Positions 34,801 to 46,300 of a stretch of DNA of 64,000 nt are shown here, one piece after another. Numbering within the stretch: the stretch's first letter is position 1; every line of letters starts with the position of its first letter. Origin of the DNA: Bretschneidera sinensis (lineage: Eukaryota; Streptophyta; Magnoliopsida; Brassicales; Akaniaceae); contig CM043700.1 of assembly GCA_023935145.1 (NCBI GenBank), forward strand, positions 141,129,328 through 141,193,327. Direction: 5' to 3'. Made by a program: the position numbers and the translations under genes. A model generated the notes under the pieces. The model was not told where the DNA came from, ran no database searches, and saw nothing but the letters and a program-made list of their open reading frames with translations.

Positions 34801-37496
34801 GTCTTAGGTCTGTATTTATCTTTGCTGGCTTGATTTTGACTTTGATATTCTTTCTCCTACGCTTATCTTTAACTTCTGATACTTCTTACCTGATTTATTA
34901 ATTGTGCCTTTGATGCTTTTTGCACAAATTTAAGAAATCCATATATAAAGCTATTTTATATCTAGATCCATGGTCAAATTGTATGAGCTAGGTGTGCCTA
35001 AAAAATTATCTTCTTTATTAACCTATTTGGGTTCTTTCCTACTTTTTATGCTTTTTTTTCTTCTTATCACGGTTAAAACTGTAATTTAACAATAATTTTA
35101 TCCTGAAATGTAGGTCTCTGTTTGTCCCTTACTTCAAGTATTTGCTTGAGGGTTGTATACAACATCTTACTGATGCTGGAGATGCAAAGACTTCTAATTT
35201 GATTCGAAAGAAAAAGAAGACCAAGATTCAGGAAGCTGGGAGTACTACAAAAGAGGGAAACACCACTTTGTCTGTGAGAAACTGGCATCTCAGGGCATTG
35301 GTGCTCTCATCCTTACACAAATGCTTTATCTATGATACTGGTAGCTTGAAGCTTGTTGACTCCACAAATTTTCAGGCTAGTCAATCTTTACCTATTTGCA
35401 TTTAAGTTTATGTTGATTCTTAATGTTAGAATATCATTGCAAGACGTGGTTACATCTTGTCCATAATGGATTGGCTGATGACATCCCTCATGGCGCTTAA
35501 AGTACAGATTCTGATTCTTTCAATATCACAGATTAAAGAAAAAAACCCCACAATTTGGATTTTGATTGTTACATGGTTTTTAAGTGATTCTTGCACTGCA
35601 TTTGTAATTATATAACCTTGGTGAATCTCCCCTTTATCCATTCATTGTCTATCCAAAATTCTTTTAATTTCCAAAATAAGACTTACTGGTATTACCTTGT
35701 GGATAGTACGTCCATATGAAGATTTAAAACTTTTATACCCTAACTTCTTGTCGGCACAGAAGTTTATGTACAAAAAACTGTGGTTTATGTTATGTTGGGG
35801 TTGCATTGACAAACTTTCAGTTCGGTGTCTTCCCAAGTTTGGTGTGCCATCTCTGTGAGGCACCAACGTTAAAAAAGTGCCTATGTAAATTCTGAAGTTG
35901 GTGGTTGCAGGCATTTGAAAAGTTGTCGTCTTATTAGTAAACAATTCTATATAATATTCTGAATATGAAATAAGCTTGGTTTTAAATCTTAAATGCAAGG
36001 TTGACTATGCTTATTCTTTCATGAGGAAATTCTTTTTGATAGTGTGCCTTGTCAATTAAAATTTTATATATAATGCTGTGTCAGAGAACTTTTTGTTTGT
36101 TCTTGTAATATTGTACCATAAGCCAGCATTATTGTGATTTGAGAAGCTGGGCTTTTGGCACTTAGTTTTTGGATGCCATGATAAATATTGGTTGATTCCT
36201 TTTCTAATATTGTAGATTCCTTTACCCTTTTTTTATCTTGATTGTCTTTTCCTTTATTTATTATGTTTCCATGTATTTGCAGGTTCTGTTGAAACCCATT
36301 GTTTCACAGCTTGTTGTAGAACCGCCAGCTTCTCTAGAAGAGCATCCATATATACCATCTGTGCAGGAAGTTAATGATTTGTTGGTTGTGTGCATTGGTC
36401 AAATGGCAGTTACTGCTGGATCTGACCTTCTATGGAAACCCCTGAACCATGAGGTAATTTTTGAATTTCTGGTATTACCATCTGCTGCTTTTTGACATTT
36501 TCCTTTGCAGGGAAGCTTTAATTTTTTGAACTATGAATGATGATACTTACTCAACAATTAGTACATGAAAAAATGGTAGACCATGTTTACCTAATACTGT
36601 AAAAATGTGCCTTAGCATGCATATGACTTTAGATGACCAAGAACTAAGATTAGCTGGCCTTTCCTTTTATTGGAATTTTCTCACATTTTTATGGTGCTGG
36701 CTGCCTGCCCTATTTGATAGAAACATTCTGCCTTATTGTGCACTGGATTTAAAGTCTTAAAGAGCTAGGATAAAGATACACCGAGCTGATTACTTATTTT
36801 GTTAATTCTCGGATATAAATAGTTTACCCTTCTAAATTTATCGTCAAGCCGACTTTTAAAATCTTACCCTCTTAGGCATGCATATTTGTGCTTCCCTGCA
36901 TTTAGTCACATTCTTATTCCTTTTTCTTTATACTTGTTCGTATGTTCTTAGAACAATATATATCTTTTGTAGCCCAATTACCATCTTTCTTACCCTTTTT
37001 CCCCACCCCCTCCGTAGGAAACTTAATAGGTTTTGCTTTTAATATGTTATTCCAAATTTAGGCTTTTTTAGCCTATAGCCTTCCCTCATGATTGACCTGG
37101 CAAGTATTGCTTTTCAGCATTGTTGGACACTTGAACTCTAATGCTACAGTGCTTAAACAAGTACTGAAACTGCTCCCTTTGTTGGCCTCATTGAGTTGTT
37201 TGCTATTGTCTATCATATCACTTTTACTTCTTATCGTATGTTAAACATATTCTAAAACATTTCAGGTATTGATGCAAACTCGGAGTGAGAAGATACGATC
37301 TCGAGTTTTGGGCCTTAGAATTGTTAAGCAATTCCTAGAGAATCTGAAAGAAGAATATCTGGTGTTGCTTGCTGAAACCATCCCATTCCTTGGTGAACTT
37401 CTTGAGGATGTGGAGTTACCTGCAAAATCTCTGGCACAAGATGTTCTCAAGGAAATGGAGACAATGAGCGGTGAAAGCCTTCGGCAATATCTCTGA
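13843..37496 (+). CDS. HEATR1: HEATR1/UTP10, U3 snoRNP-associated HEAT-repeat protein
   Basis: UTP10/HEATR1 is a subunit of the nucleolar SSU processome needed for rRNA transcription and 18S maturation. All borders keep frame: 13843-14002, 14323-14536, 14652-14747, 14958-15075, 15187-15360, 17053-17223, 17849-17904, 18004-18093, 18182-18330, 19171-19253, 19338-19466, 19561-19635, 19807-19975, 21157-21296, 21423-21515, 23641-23841, 24043-24229, 24723-24820, 24951-25091, 25232-25388, 26228-26361, 26518-26599, 26683-26845, 28340-28415, 28610-28783, 28884-28952, 29037-29138, 29530-29619, 30238-30446, 30552-30762, 30872-31054, 31366-31461, 31554-31621, 31703-32051, 32948-33163, 33545-34213, 34367-34776, 35114-35375, 36283-36453, 37266-37496. 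This gives 2,221 residues, or 2,154 without exon 16; the plant family is about 2,150. The U3snoRNP10-type region is at about 255-385, the BP28CT region at about 1865-2000. Start [14 protein letters not shown] matches plant orthologues. No stop or frameshift was seen; it looks functional. Confidence 0.95.
15990..16560 (+). mobile_element. LINE 3' fragment in HEATR1 intron 5
   Basis: Decayed reading frames resemble the C-terminal end of plant LINE reverse transcriptase proteins: a zinc-binding RVT-like stretch with LTIENWQKR, followed by relics of the usual tail with [15 protein letters not shown] text. It is truncated at the 5' end and disrupted by several stops. The 3' hairpin typical of the other copies is not evident. 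Confidence 0.55.
18588..18749 (+). mobile_element. 5'-truncated LINE tail with target-site duplication
   Basis: Only the last 162 bp of a LINE is present. It ends with the GCACC-GCCTT-GGTGC hairpin (18704-18718) and an A-rich tail. A perfect 20-bp direct repeat containing ATTAGCCTCAATAATCT flanks it at 18568-18587 and 18750-18769, the classic product of target-primed reverse transcription. It lies in HEATR1 intron 9. Confidence 0.85.
19268..19291 (+). repeat. (TC)n microsatellite
   Basis: About twelve TC units lie in HEATR1 intron 10, shortly after the donor of exon 10. Confidence 0.9.
20292..20515 (-). mobile_element. 5'-truncated LINE tail, antisense, with target-site duplication
   Basis: On the minus strand the 3' end carries GCACC-CCCTT-GGTGC (20336-20322). 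The 11-bp repeat TCCACTCTCTT flanks it at 20281-20291 and 20516-20526. Remnants of the LINE protein C-terminus ([15 protein letters not shown]) read on the minus strand. It lies in HEATR1 intron 13. Confidence 0.8.
20748..20968 (+). mobile_element. 5'-truncated LINE tail with target-site duplication
   Basis: The tail has GCAC-CCTCTTA-GTGC at 20942-20956 and then an A-rich end. A direct repeat around AAATTCTCCTTGAAAG flanks it at about 20728-20747 and 20969-20988. It sits in HEATR1 intron 13, in the opposite orientation to the copy at 20292-20515. Confidence 0.75.
22560..23240 (+). mobile_element. LINE 3' fragment in HEATR1 intron 15
   Basis: The broken frame reads a reverse-transcriptase C-terminal region ([19 protein letters not shown], then [14 protein letters not shown] text and relics of a Cys-rich zinc-binding motif). 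It contains several stops. The tail near 23211-23223 keeps a CACC-CCTTT-GGTG stem. Two long T runs lie just upstream of the tail. Confidence 0.75.
23641..23841 (+). other. HEATR1: Duplicated HEATR1 cassette exon (exon 16)
   Basis: This 201-nt exon encodes 67 residues and is in phase 0 on both sides, so it can be included or skipped without changing the frame. Its first half closely resembles the next exon (24043-24229): both encode a (R)GSVS..NMEIV.SL.ET peptide followed by an H.DE block. The plant family has only one such block. Its second half carries an internal 36-bp repeat giving DFKLSE twice and lacks the [11 protein letters not shown] end seen in the next exon. A donor (CAG/GTCGAT) and an acceptor (TCTAG) are present. 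Whether it is spliced into mRNA cannot be told here. Confidence 0.75.
27000..27440 (+). repeat. Decayed repeat with internal direct repeats in HEATR1 intron 23
   Basis: Two related stretches, AAAAGTTACATTGGTTAACGC (about 27118) and AAAAGTAATATTGGCTAGCAC (about 27335), lie some 217 bp apart. Nearby text such as CAACATTGGTA and TTATAAGGCTCGATG resembles short non-coding LTR (TRIM-like) repeats of plants. No coding sequence. The class assignment is weak. Confidence 0.3.
27555..27650 (+). mobile_element. Short tRNA-like SINE with target-site duplication
   Basis: A 96-bp segment holds a pol III A-box-like TTGCTCAATGGTTAAGG and, about 35 bp later, a B-box-like CCCAGGTTCTAGTG. It ends near an A-rich ATCAATAAAA tail. 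The 15-bp repeat AACAT(T/C)GAAAGTGTG flanks it at 27540-27554 and 27651-27665. The body is shorter than most plant SINEs. It lies in HEATR1 intron 23. Confidence 0.65.
35376..36282 (+). other. HEATR1: Probable GC-AG intron in HEATR1
   Basis: The upstream exon ends in TTTTCAG at 35375 and the next bases are GCTAGT; the downstream exon starts after TTTGCAG with GTTCTG. Joining here gives NFQ-VLLKP, the conserved family sequence, in frame. No GT donor nearby gives the same product. GC-AG introns are a known minor class of U2 introns. Confidence 0.75.
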
Positions 37497-39141
37497 TGAT
37501 TCCCTTCTATTAACAGTCCATGTGATGCCTTATTATGGTTTATGTAATTTTCTTTTTTGAATGTAAATATAAATGCAGCCAACAGATTTATAGGAGGTTT
37601 GGGCTATAACCAAAATGCTCAAACTCAGTTTTGAGTGAGGTAGAGGGTGTGCAAGAGAACTGTTTTAAGCCAACGTAGTTTAACATATGATTGGATTAGC
37701 TAGGCTGAGGGTAGATATATTTCTGCTTTCACCAGTTCTGTGTAGTTAATGCTGATGTAAACCGTAGTTTTTTGGAAAAATTTATGTAGTATCTTTATGT
37801 TCCGTTGTTTCTGTTTCAGTTTCTGTTTTTCCCCCTTTGCTAGAAAGAATCAAATATTCATGGCTTCCCCATGGGTCAGCACAAGTAACTGTTAACCATG
37901 TGCATGATTGCTTATCACTAGATTGTTCTCTAGAAGACTGATGGTGTTGTTTACTCTTTCTGTGTTATTCATTTGAGTAGCACTAGGTAACCTTGGGGTT
38001 TCACCTAGGACTGCCACCTGTGCATATAATCCATCAAGTCTCATCATCTTTTGTTACGGTAAAAATATGAGGGGTACAATCATCATTTACTAGTTAGGCT
38101 CTTGTAGGAATGCGCATAGTTAATTGATGGGTTGAGTGTCACTATTGAGTGTCGAGTGTCAAAATCAAAATTGGGTATTTACATAGGTTTAGTCTATTCA
38201 TAAGTTAAAAAACGAAAAGGAAGTAAAGAGAAGGATTTTCCAACGATTTTTTAAGACATAAATAAGCTAGGAATATCAGTGTTATGATAAATTCTCGAGG
38301 GTAAGCATCTTCCTTTTCTGCCTCAAAGCTGTTCTGTTTTCTGCCTCTTCCTTTTCTGAGATGATGCAAATGTTACTTGCAAAGTAAACAGATGATGGTA
38401 TGTCTTGAATCAAAGGCCTGTATCTCCCAGATACAGTGCATCTTAATCACACGGATCTTGTAAGTTGTTTGTTCGGACAAGCTTTATACAGACTTGGTTT
38501 TAAGATTTTGATGTAGCAATCTTCAGATCCTCCTCAACCTCCAATAGATAAGATTGCATAACAGTAAACTGTCCGAGAAAGATGGTTGCCGTATGCATAC
38601 TTACGTGGATGATTCAATTTATCCTTTCTTACCCGTTTTCAAATCTAAATATAGAAAAATTCTTGGCCGCAACCGATGTATGCATTGGATGCAAATCAAA
38701 ACCATCAATAGTGCTGATGTTTTCATATCAAAATTTAAGGTTGATTGCATGTATAGATTACTAGTGTCTTGCTCCTGCCATTTAGCTAAGACTGTTTCCA
38801 AACCCTACGACATTCTTCTTTTCGGTAAAATCCAAACCCTAAGACATTCTTGTTTTCAGTAAAATCTACCAGTCTGATATGCAATGCTGCAGAAAAACAA
38901 CTGACATATTTTGTTTCTAGAGAATTTGGTCCTTCTGGTTGTTTACCTCGTGTCTTTAAACTTGTTTTGTTGTCTTATTTTGGAGTAAAAATATTTTAAC
39001 CTTAGAAATTGATACTCATTTTTTACACCTTAAATATTGTTATTTTTTTCTTCAATGAAATATTTCAACTTAATTCTTTTAAAAGAAAAAAATATGGGTT
39101 GAGTTCGAATCGCTCGACTTGATGGTTACTTTCGGATTTTC
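37497..39141. other. HEATR1 3' UTR and intergenic DNA
   Basis: The first few hundred bases after the HEATR1 stop are probably 3' UTR, with AATATAAATG-type A-rich motifs near 37560-37580. Beyond that I see only short frames without similarity and no RNA gene. Confidence 0.6.
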
Positions 39142-40239
39142 CAGTGTTTTAAAAAACATTGTTGGGGCTCACCCCGGGCGCACCCAGAGGCAAAACTGGG
39201 CAAAAAAGTCCCGAGGCTTGAAAATTGGGGCAGGACTACCCTTGGGCGTTCATTTTTCGGGTCTAGGCGAACGCCCAGACCCGGGGCGTACGCCTTTGAC
39301 GCTCCGGGTGTCTGGGCGTACGCTCAATAATATATTTTTTTATAGCCTGAGCTTTTCCTCGGTGCGTCGCCGTTTCTGCCGTCTTCATCGTCGCTACCCG
39401 CCGCCATGAGAGTAAGAAGTTCCCTTGACCTCAGTCTCATCTCCAACAGGCTTCCTCTCGCTTCGCTTGCCATTTATACTAGAAACGGTGTTGTTTGGCA
39501 ATGATACGATCTCTTCCTCACAGTCAACAACAGATGGCATTCTGTTCACGTCTATTCATCGGAGAAACGACCACTTTTCTGGGTTTTATTATGATTTTCC
39601 TGGTGTTTGGATAGTGAGAAAGTAAAATGGAAAAAAAGGAAAGAAAATGACTTTCTTTGCTGCACGAGGTGTCACAGACTCACAATTCTTTTTTTTTGCC
39701 ATCGTGTAGCATGTACGGTGAGAGGATGGGTAAAAAAATATAAAGAGATGGTACAAGAGAGAGGGAGAAAGGGACAAGTCTATGTTTGAAATCATGACGA
39801 ATCATGACTTGTGTCAGTTAGGAGAGGACATTTAGCCTCAGTTAGATTTTTTTTTAACTCAACTATAGTAAAGGTTTTTTAAACCCCAGTTAAAAGCACA
39901 CTTTTTAAATGTTTTCCTCTTTTAAAATTTAAACTACAGTTCAAGTCTTGTTTGAGTATTTTATCAAATTCGCTTAAAAAACGGTTTTTTCGCTCATTGG
40001 CAACAATAAATGAAAAAAAAAAAACAGTTCCAAATATGGATAAATATTCATATTAAGTTAGTAAAATTTATTATTAATTAATTAATTAATATTATTTTAA
40101 TTTTTTAATATTTTTATAATTTAATTAATATTATTTTATTCAAAACACTCCAACGTTTACGCCCCAATGCCTCGGGGCTTACACTTTGTCTTATTGAGAT
40201 AAAACGCCTCGCTCAACACCCTCGCCTTTGAAAACACTG
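39142..40239. mobile_element. Non-autonomous hAT-like element with GC-rich end
   Basis: The ends are inverted repeats: CAGTGTTTTAAAA on the left, and CAGTGTTTTCAAAGG when the right end is read on the minus strand. This is the usual form of hAT termini. Flanking 8-mers GGATTTTC and AATTTTTC share five of eight bases, compatible with a decayed 8-bp target duplication. Just inside each end are subterminal blocks rich in GGGCG and CGCCTCG motifs, also typical of plant hATs. No transposase frame is visible. The middle part (about 39340-39650) is GC-richer and could be captured host sequence. Confidence 0.75.
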
Positions 40240-40448
40240 AATTTTTCATATAAGCGAGAGTTAATTAAATCATTTTCCCTCAATGTAAAAAAAAAACAAA
40301 AAATGTAAATTGATCCTAGATATGCAGGGATTAAGTGACCAAGATGATATTTGAAAGACTGCTCGGCTCGAGGAAGGATAAAAAATCTAAATCATGCATG
40401 TAGACTGCTCCCTTCTAGCTACCTTTTTCACAATAAAACTATTAAAAC

Positions 40449-41998
40449 CTATTTCCTTCCCTTGACACCACCATAGCCATCATACAACGCCACAGTACGA
40501 TTCAAGACAAGATTGTCACGAGTTAAATCCTTCTCAACCACAAAATAACCAATCCTCTCGGACTGAAATCTTTCCCCAACTGCAGCTTCGCGCGGCCAAA
40601 TCACCAAGCTAATCATCAAGCTTACCAGGATTCTCTGATAAGAACAATTTCTCAAACAATCTCACTTCCACTTTTAACGGCTCAACTCCAAGAGAAGGCG
40701 CGGCCACCCAGTGAAGAACTCCCTGAATCTCGATCACACACTCCTCCTCCTCCTCCTCATCATCATCATCATCAAAAATCACTTCCGTGCGTTTTATTGG
40801 GAGAGCGTATTAAGGAGAACAGATTTACCAGGAGCAAGCCCTTTGTAATCTTTCGAATCTTTCAATCGAAAATCAAATTTCTCAATGTTGACAATATTCG
40901 TGAAAGGAACTTCATAAAAATCATACAACGCATTCTTATCACCAGGCCATCTCTTCGGGTTAACGTTAAGAATCTCTCCTTCAACCACCAGTCCGCGCCG
41001 CCGTTTTGTTCAGCTCATCTCTAACGTAAGAGACAACCCGATCCATTCGCACTGTCGTACAATCGCTTACAAATTCATTCATTCATTCATCGAAGTCGCA
41101 GTCAACCCTTTCCTTCTCAAGCCAGCTACCGTCATGAGCCGAGGATCATCCCAGCCGTCGACAAAACCTCTGTCGTTAAACCTTCAGTCTCCTCTTCGAG
41201 AGGACCGTGTTCGACATATTAAGCCGCGAGTATTCCCACACGTACGGGTTGTAAAGGTCCAGCACGAGCAACAGCCAAAAATACCTCACGTGGCACTTCT
41301 CAAACTCAAGCGTGCGTGACCTTCTTGGGCAAATCTACCATGCAATGCGAGAACTCATAGCTCGAGTAGATTCACCACTCGTTTGCCGTACGCGGATGGC
41401 GAGGGGAGAATTTCATGCTATACACGACGAGATCTCTCGTGTTGAAATTATCGTTTCTCGTGTCCTGCTTCATTCTCGTCGTCGCTTAGCTTTCTCGAAA
41501 TATTTTGCTTTTCATGTCCTCGGAAAGCTTCAAGGAATCTTCCCCACGCCAATTTCTATAAGGACTGTATTTCGTTCTCTCTGTACTCTTTTATCTGGTT
41601 AGGAGTTTGACAATCGACGTAGGCGTATCCTCTACCTGTAAACTCCCTAACTAGATCGTATAATTCGTGGAAATAATCACAGGTGTATGTATTCCTGTTT
41701 TTCGACTTATGGGTTCGTATAATCAAACCTTAGATAGCAAAAGCCGTCTTTTTCCTTAGCGAGGCTGAAGTTGACGAACATAGCCTTGTTGTGACCACTG
41801 TGGAGGTACTCGATAGGCTCTGGAGGGAAACAAGTGATAACTCGGTTACCAGTGCTTTCAGGTGCTTGTCGAGGGTTTATTTCGAGTTTTGACACGTCAG
41901 CTTGGTGTTTTCGCCGAATAGAATCTCTGCGTGCACACCGTGGTTCTCTTCCGGGTTGGAGAAGATGGAAAACGTGTTGTAATTAGGCTCCATTGGAA
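40449..41998 (-). pseudogene. Glutaminyl-tRNA synthetase pseudogene, apparently processed
   Basis: On the minus strand the order of the cytosolic GlnRS protein can be followed from [13 protein letters not shown] (near 41945) through the HIGH-motif region (about 41820, degenerate: [11 protein letters not shown]), YDLVREF near 41660, the SLKLSEDM block, the WEYSRLN / VLSKRRL region (KMSKS-type motif, about 41200), DSKDYKGLAPGKSVLL near 40815, GVLHWVAAPS near 40715, and ends near FQSERIGYFVVEKD at 40540-40570. The frame shifts several times and stops occur. The blocks follow one another without intron-sized gaps, unlike plant GlnRS genes, so a retrocopy is likely. The first quarter or so of the protein is absent. 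A stretch near the C-terminus is deleted. Confidence 0.85.
40741..40773 (+). repeat. Compound (CTC)n(ATC)n microsatellite
   Basis: Six CTC-type units are followed by five ATC units. It lies inside the GlnRS pseudogene, where on the minus strand it replaces the conserved sequence with a run of Asp and Glu codons. Confidence 0.85.
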
Positions 41999-43376
41999 TC
42001 ACCAGACTTTTCCTTCTTTTTTTTTCTTCATTCTTTTGATTTTTGCGGGTGTCAGGCTTTATTCTCGCAGACGAGTTTACGGTGAGATTAAATGTTACAT
42101 CATTAAATATAAAATATTTAAATTCAAATTTATCAATTTGACATTTAATTTCATCATGAACTTGACATCTATTTCAATTTTTAAATTAAAAAAATTGTGA
42201 TCAGTGTTAGCTTCCTTTCATTACGAGTGCTAATGCTAATTTTTCCTTTGTTGTTTTCTATTAGGTTAGCCAGAGTGTGATTCTAAGATGGAACCGAAAA
42301 AATCTATTAATAATTATAAAAAATTAAATAATAATTTTAATATTATTTTTTAATTTTTAAAATAATTACTATTTAGTTTTTTTGTAATTATTAATAGTTT
42401 TTTTCTATTAAATGATAACTTCCACGAAATCAAGTAGCAATGATATTTCAATTTGATATATGCTAACTCTACATTTAAGTAAAGGAATTTTATCTTATTT
42501 ATTGATGTGATAATTTTATATCAAATTATTTATTAAAAAATCATATATAAATTACATAGTTTAATATAAAATTATTACATCACCGAGTATATAAAATTTT
42601 CCTACACTATTAAGTATTAATCTTTTGATTTTAATAAGGTATTTGTAGAACTACCCCGTATTTCTTTTATGTTGTTTATTGGATAATAATTGTTTGCTAT
42701 TTATTGGCTTTATCGAAAAAATTGCTATTTATTGATGTTGAAAAATGGGTCAATTGTTTCTGGGTATTCGCTAAACGTCGTATGCGATGCGTAAATAATA
42801 TGCAAAGAAATCCATTGCAGATTTGATGATCAGACTACAAGTAGCCCAATCGATGATATTGCAGATTTGATGATCATACTACAAGTTGCCCAATCGATGA
42901 AATCAGTTGGGCTTTACTTGCATATTATCATCAGTCAACAAAGATAGTGGGCTTCGCTTCAGTTTGGAATCATTTTGAGATTACAAGTGAGCAGTTGGAG
43001 AATTGATTGTTGACGTGGACCATTTTAGTTAACAATCTACCCGATGTGCAAACCAAAATGGAAGTTCTCTCTCTAGGGGTTTAGGGTATTTGAAAACGAA
43101 GCAACGAGAGAGAAAAAAATAATAATCAATCGGCAAGGTGAAGAGTAAAGACTGCAGCAGAGGTAGAGAAGCTCGGTTCCTCTTGCTTTCAATTTCCTTG
43201 TCCATTTTTCAAAGAAAATTTCTCTTTACTATATATTTACTCCCATTGAGCTTTCATTGCTATTTTAAATAATTTTAACTAAATTATCAAAGCATTACAT
43301 TCAATATGATGATGCCAATACGTGTGTGTATATATTGCAAATAATGATTTTATAAAAATCTGATAGGGAGCTGACA
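41999..43376. other. Intergenic region upstream of the CBP3-like gene
   Basis: No gene is recognised. The region is AT-rich. A 44-bp unit starting ATTGCAGATTTGATGATCA is present twice in tandem at 42814-42901. The last few hundred bases probably hold the promoter and leader of the downstream gene; I cannot place a TATA box with confidence. Confidence 0.6.
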
Positions 43377-46300
43377 ATGTTGCCAAGATGGAGTAGAGCT
43401 GTTACTCATTTCTCAAAGCTTGGCTCATTAAGTGGCATGGAACTTAGGAATGATCTCTGTGTAATTTCGCGCCGAAGCTACGCGAAAGCTGCTGCTGCTG
43501 TGGCGCCAGCTCCCACTAGTTCAGGGGGAAATGGTTTCCCAAGCAAAAACCCGGCAAGAAATCTGAACTACCCATTTCGTGTTTATGATAATTTATTGAT
43601 GAAAGATCACATTTTGGGTGCCCTTATTTTTAATCTTGCTGGTAGAGTAATCTAGGTTATGTGTTTATCCAAACAGGAGAAAAAAACAAAAAAATAAAAA
43701 TAAAAGAAGTAATATGAGATGTGGTTTGGACAGGGAAGGAAGCATTTTATGTATTTCATGAAAATAAAAATGGTATTGGGCTACCTCTATTTTGTTGGAG
43801 ATCATTGATGTTTGAGTTGATTCATATTGAACTTGTAGTTTTTGGACGGTTGCATATTTTTGGGTAATTTAATAGCTAATTTTTCTGTTTACCTGACATT
43901 TCTTTCTATCTACTCAGCAGTATAAGGTAGAATTTATTGTTATGATACCTATGTTAATATGTTTCATTTGATGTGGCAAAAAAATTACAGCCAATAACTT
44001 GCTGAATATCCGAGTTCATATGTTCAACAGGTAAATTTGGATAAAATGTTTTGGTCCAAGCCTTGTTCTTTGGCTTTGGCTTCAGATTCCCCACTCAGAA
44101 TTGAAGAGCCAAAGTATCAGGGCATCTGGCATTTCATGCTCAAGCTGATGATGTTTTATAGTAAACAAAGCAAGTCTATCCGAGGGGCAAATGTGATATA
44201 CCTGAGAATCATTTCACAAATTGACAAACCTGCCATATATGAAGGTGAGTCGTTATGTTAATTTTATTTTTATTAGTGAAAATAGAATACTATTCTTATC
44301 ATCTCGATTCTTTTTAATCCCCCAATTTTGGATGAATCTGTTGTCTGCTCTTGAAGATTTCATGCTATTGGTTCTCAAGGCTAATTGGTCAACTTAGTTG
44401 CCAAGAACTCACATCTCAGGAAAATTCATATGCTTCTGTTTGCATTTTGAATTTTAATTCTTGCGTTTGTTCTATCCAAAGAGAAGGGGCTATGTGGTCT
44501 TTTTTTTATAAGTAAAAAGTTAATTAAAGAATGGCACCAAGGGGGTGCTATCCATGTAAAAAAACTATCTACAAAATAGAATCTCAAAGATATCTATGTT
44601 ATCTTCATCGTTTACAAAAAAATTCATATTAAACCAAAACCCAATAGTATGTAACCACCCATCATTGATTATGGCTAGTGGTTTTTCTTTGCTATCAAAA
44701 GCTCTCCTATTCCGTTCAAGCCGAATAACCCAAAAAATGGAAAGGGGAATCAAACAATAAGCTTTCTTCCCATGCTTTGAGCCTCTCAACCCGCACCAAG
44801 CCCACACCTCGTCTTGAACCGAACCGGCAGCCATCCAATGGATTCCCACTAAACCAAAAGCCATCTCCCATAAATGCCTAGTGAAGGAACATCCCAAAAA
44901 AAGATGATAGATGGACTAGGCCCCTCCTTACAAAGATAAAACCTATTGACTAACAACTTCCCTCTTTTTTGAAAATTATCAATTGTAAGAATGGCACTCC
45001 AACTAGCTTCCCAAGCAAAGAAAGCAACCTTTGTGGGAGCTAGGTTTTTCCAAATCACTTTCCAAGGAAATTTGTCCATGCCCTCTAAGCTTTCTAGCAA
45101 AAATATAGTCTTGTAATAAGACTTAACCTAAGGAAAGTGATCTTGCATATTAAATATGTGCTGTCTTGAAGAATGGACTTCAATTCATTTTGCTCAAAAA
45201 TTTCAGCGAATTGTTGCTAGCTCATTTCCTATATATTTCGTAAAAAAATTGGTTTAGTTCCCTTAAAAGAACAAGACAGCTTTCTTCCTCTTTTGTCCCC
45301 CTGAGGTGGATGTATGATAGCATCTCTTTGATGATCAATGCAATGATAGGTAGTCCCTCAATCAGATGCAGCAAAACAAAATGGAGTTTGCGAATTAACT
45401 AGGATAAAGCTGTGAAAGGAATTGGAATTCTGACTAATATGTTAGTTGTCAAAGATGTTAGTGAGAGGTCAATGTCTTTGGTATCTGTTATTAGCTCTCA
45501 TACTATGTTCAACTATGATCAATTAATGCATTATATTTGTTATTTTCTTAATGCCTACCATAATATTTTGAGATTAATATAATGCCGCAAATTAAAATAT
45601 TCTGTCCTGCAGTGTTTAACTTGGAGAAAACCTTTAAAATGACATTCTCCTTGCTTGTGCTTCATACGTGGCTTTGCTTACGCCGCTTGAAAGAAGAAGG
45701 AAAGGAAGGTGTTGAACTTGGTCAATACCTGTATGAGATCTACAATCATGATGTGGAGATGAGAGTATCTAAAGCTGGGGTTCGTAGTAATTACTAATGC
45801 ATTTTACTATAATTTGCTCCAGAATTTGATATCTTTTCTGATTTATTGTATCCTGAGTGTTAGTGTTATTTATTGAGAGTCTTAGCTAGCTTAGAATATT
45901 TAATTTGTTGTTTTGTGAGAACATGTATAGAAAACTGTTGAGCTGACCTTTCATCTTGGAAAAGATCTAGGTGTTGTTCATCTATCATGTATCTGTCTCT
46001 GAAGTTCTTAACAAAAGAAACATCATGTGGCCTTCGTCAAAGCTTACAAAAAAGATAATTAAATAAATAAAAAGATTTTATATATCTATGTGAATTTGTT
46101 TTTTTTTTTTTCCTGATATGATTTGAAAACTGTAGAGAATAGTCCAAAAACAACATAATTCTTAGGTTGTTTGCTGTAAAATTGTTAACATCTGAACTTT
46201 TTGACTAATGAATTGTGACATATTCTGTTAAGGCGTGTCCACCATTAAAGTACTCTTGCGGTTCTAGACTTTATTAGCTGTGTCTCATCTCACAGTTATA

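Noticed and set aside
39119..39409. 96-codon GC-rich open frame
   Set aside because: It begins outside and runs into the hAT element's subterminal repeats; the frame follows from the GC-rich composition.
41312..41602. 96-codon open frame on the plus strand
   Set aside because: Antisense to the GlnRS pseudogene, whose minus-strand reading is clearly the meaningful one.
43581..43655. Read-through of the first CBP3-like exon to a stop
   Set aside because: The conserved protein continues at 44031 with VNLDKMF; the extra residues look intronic.
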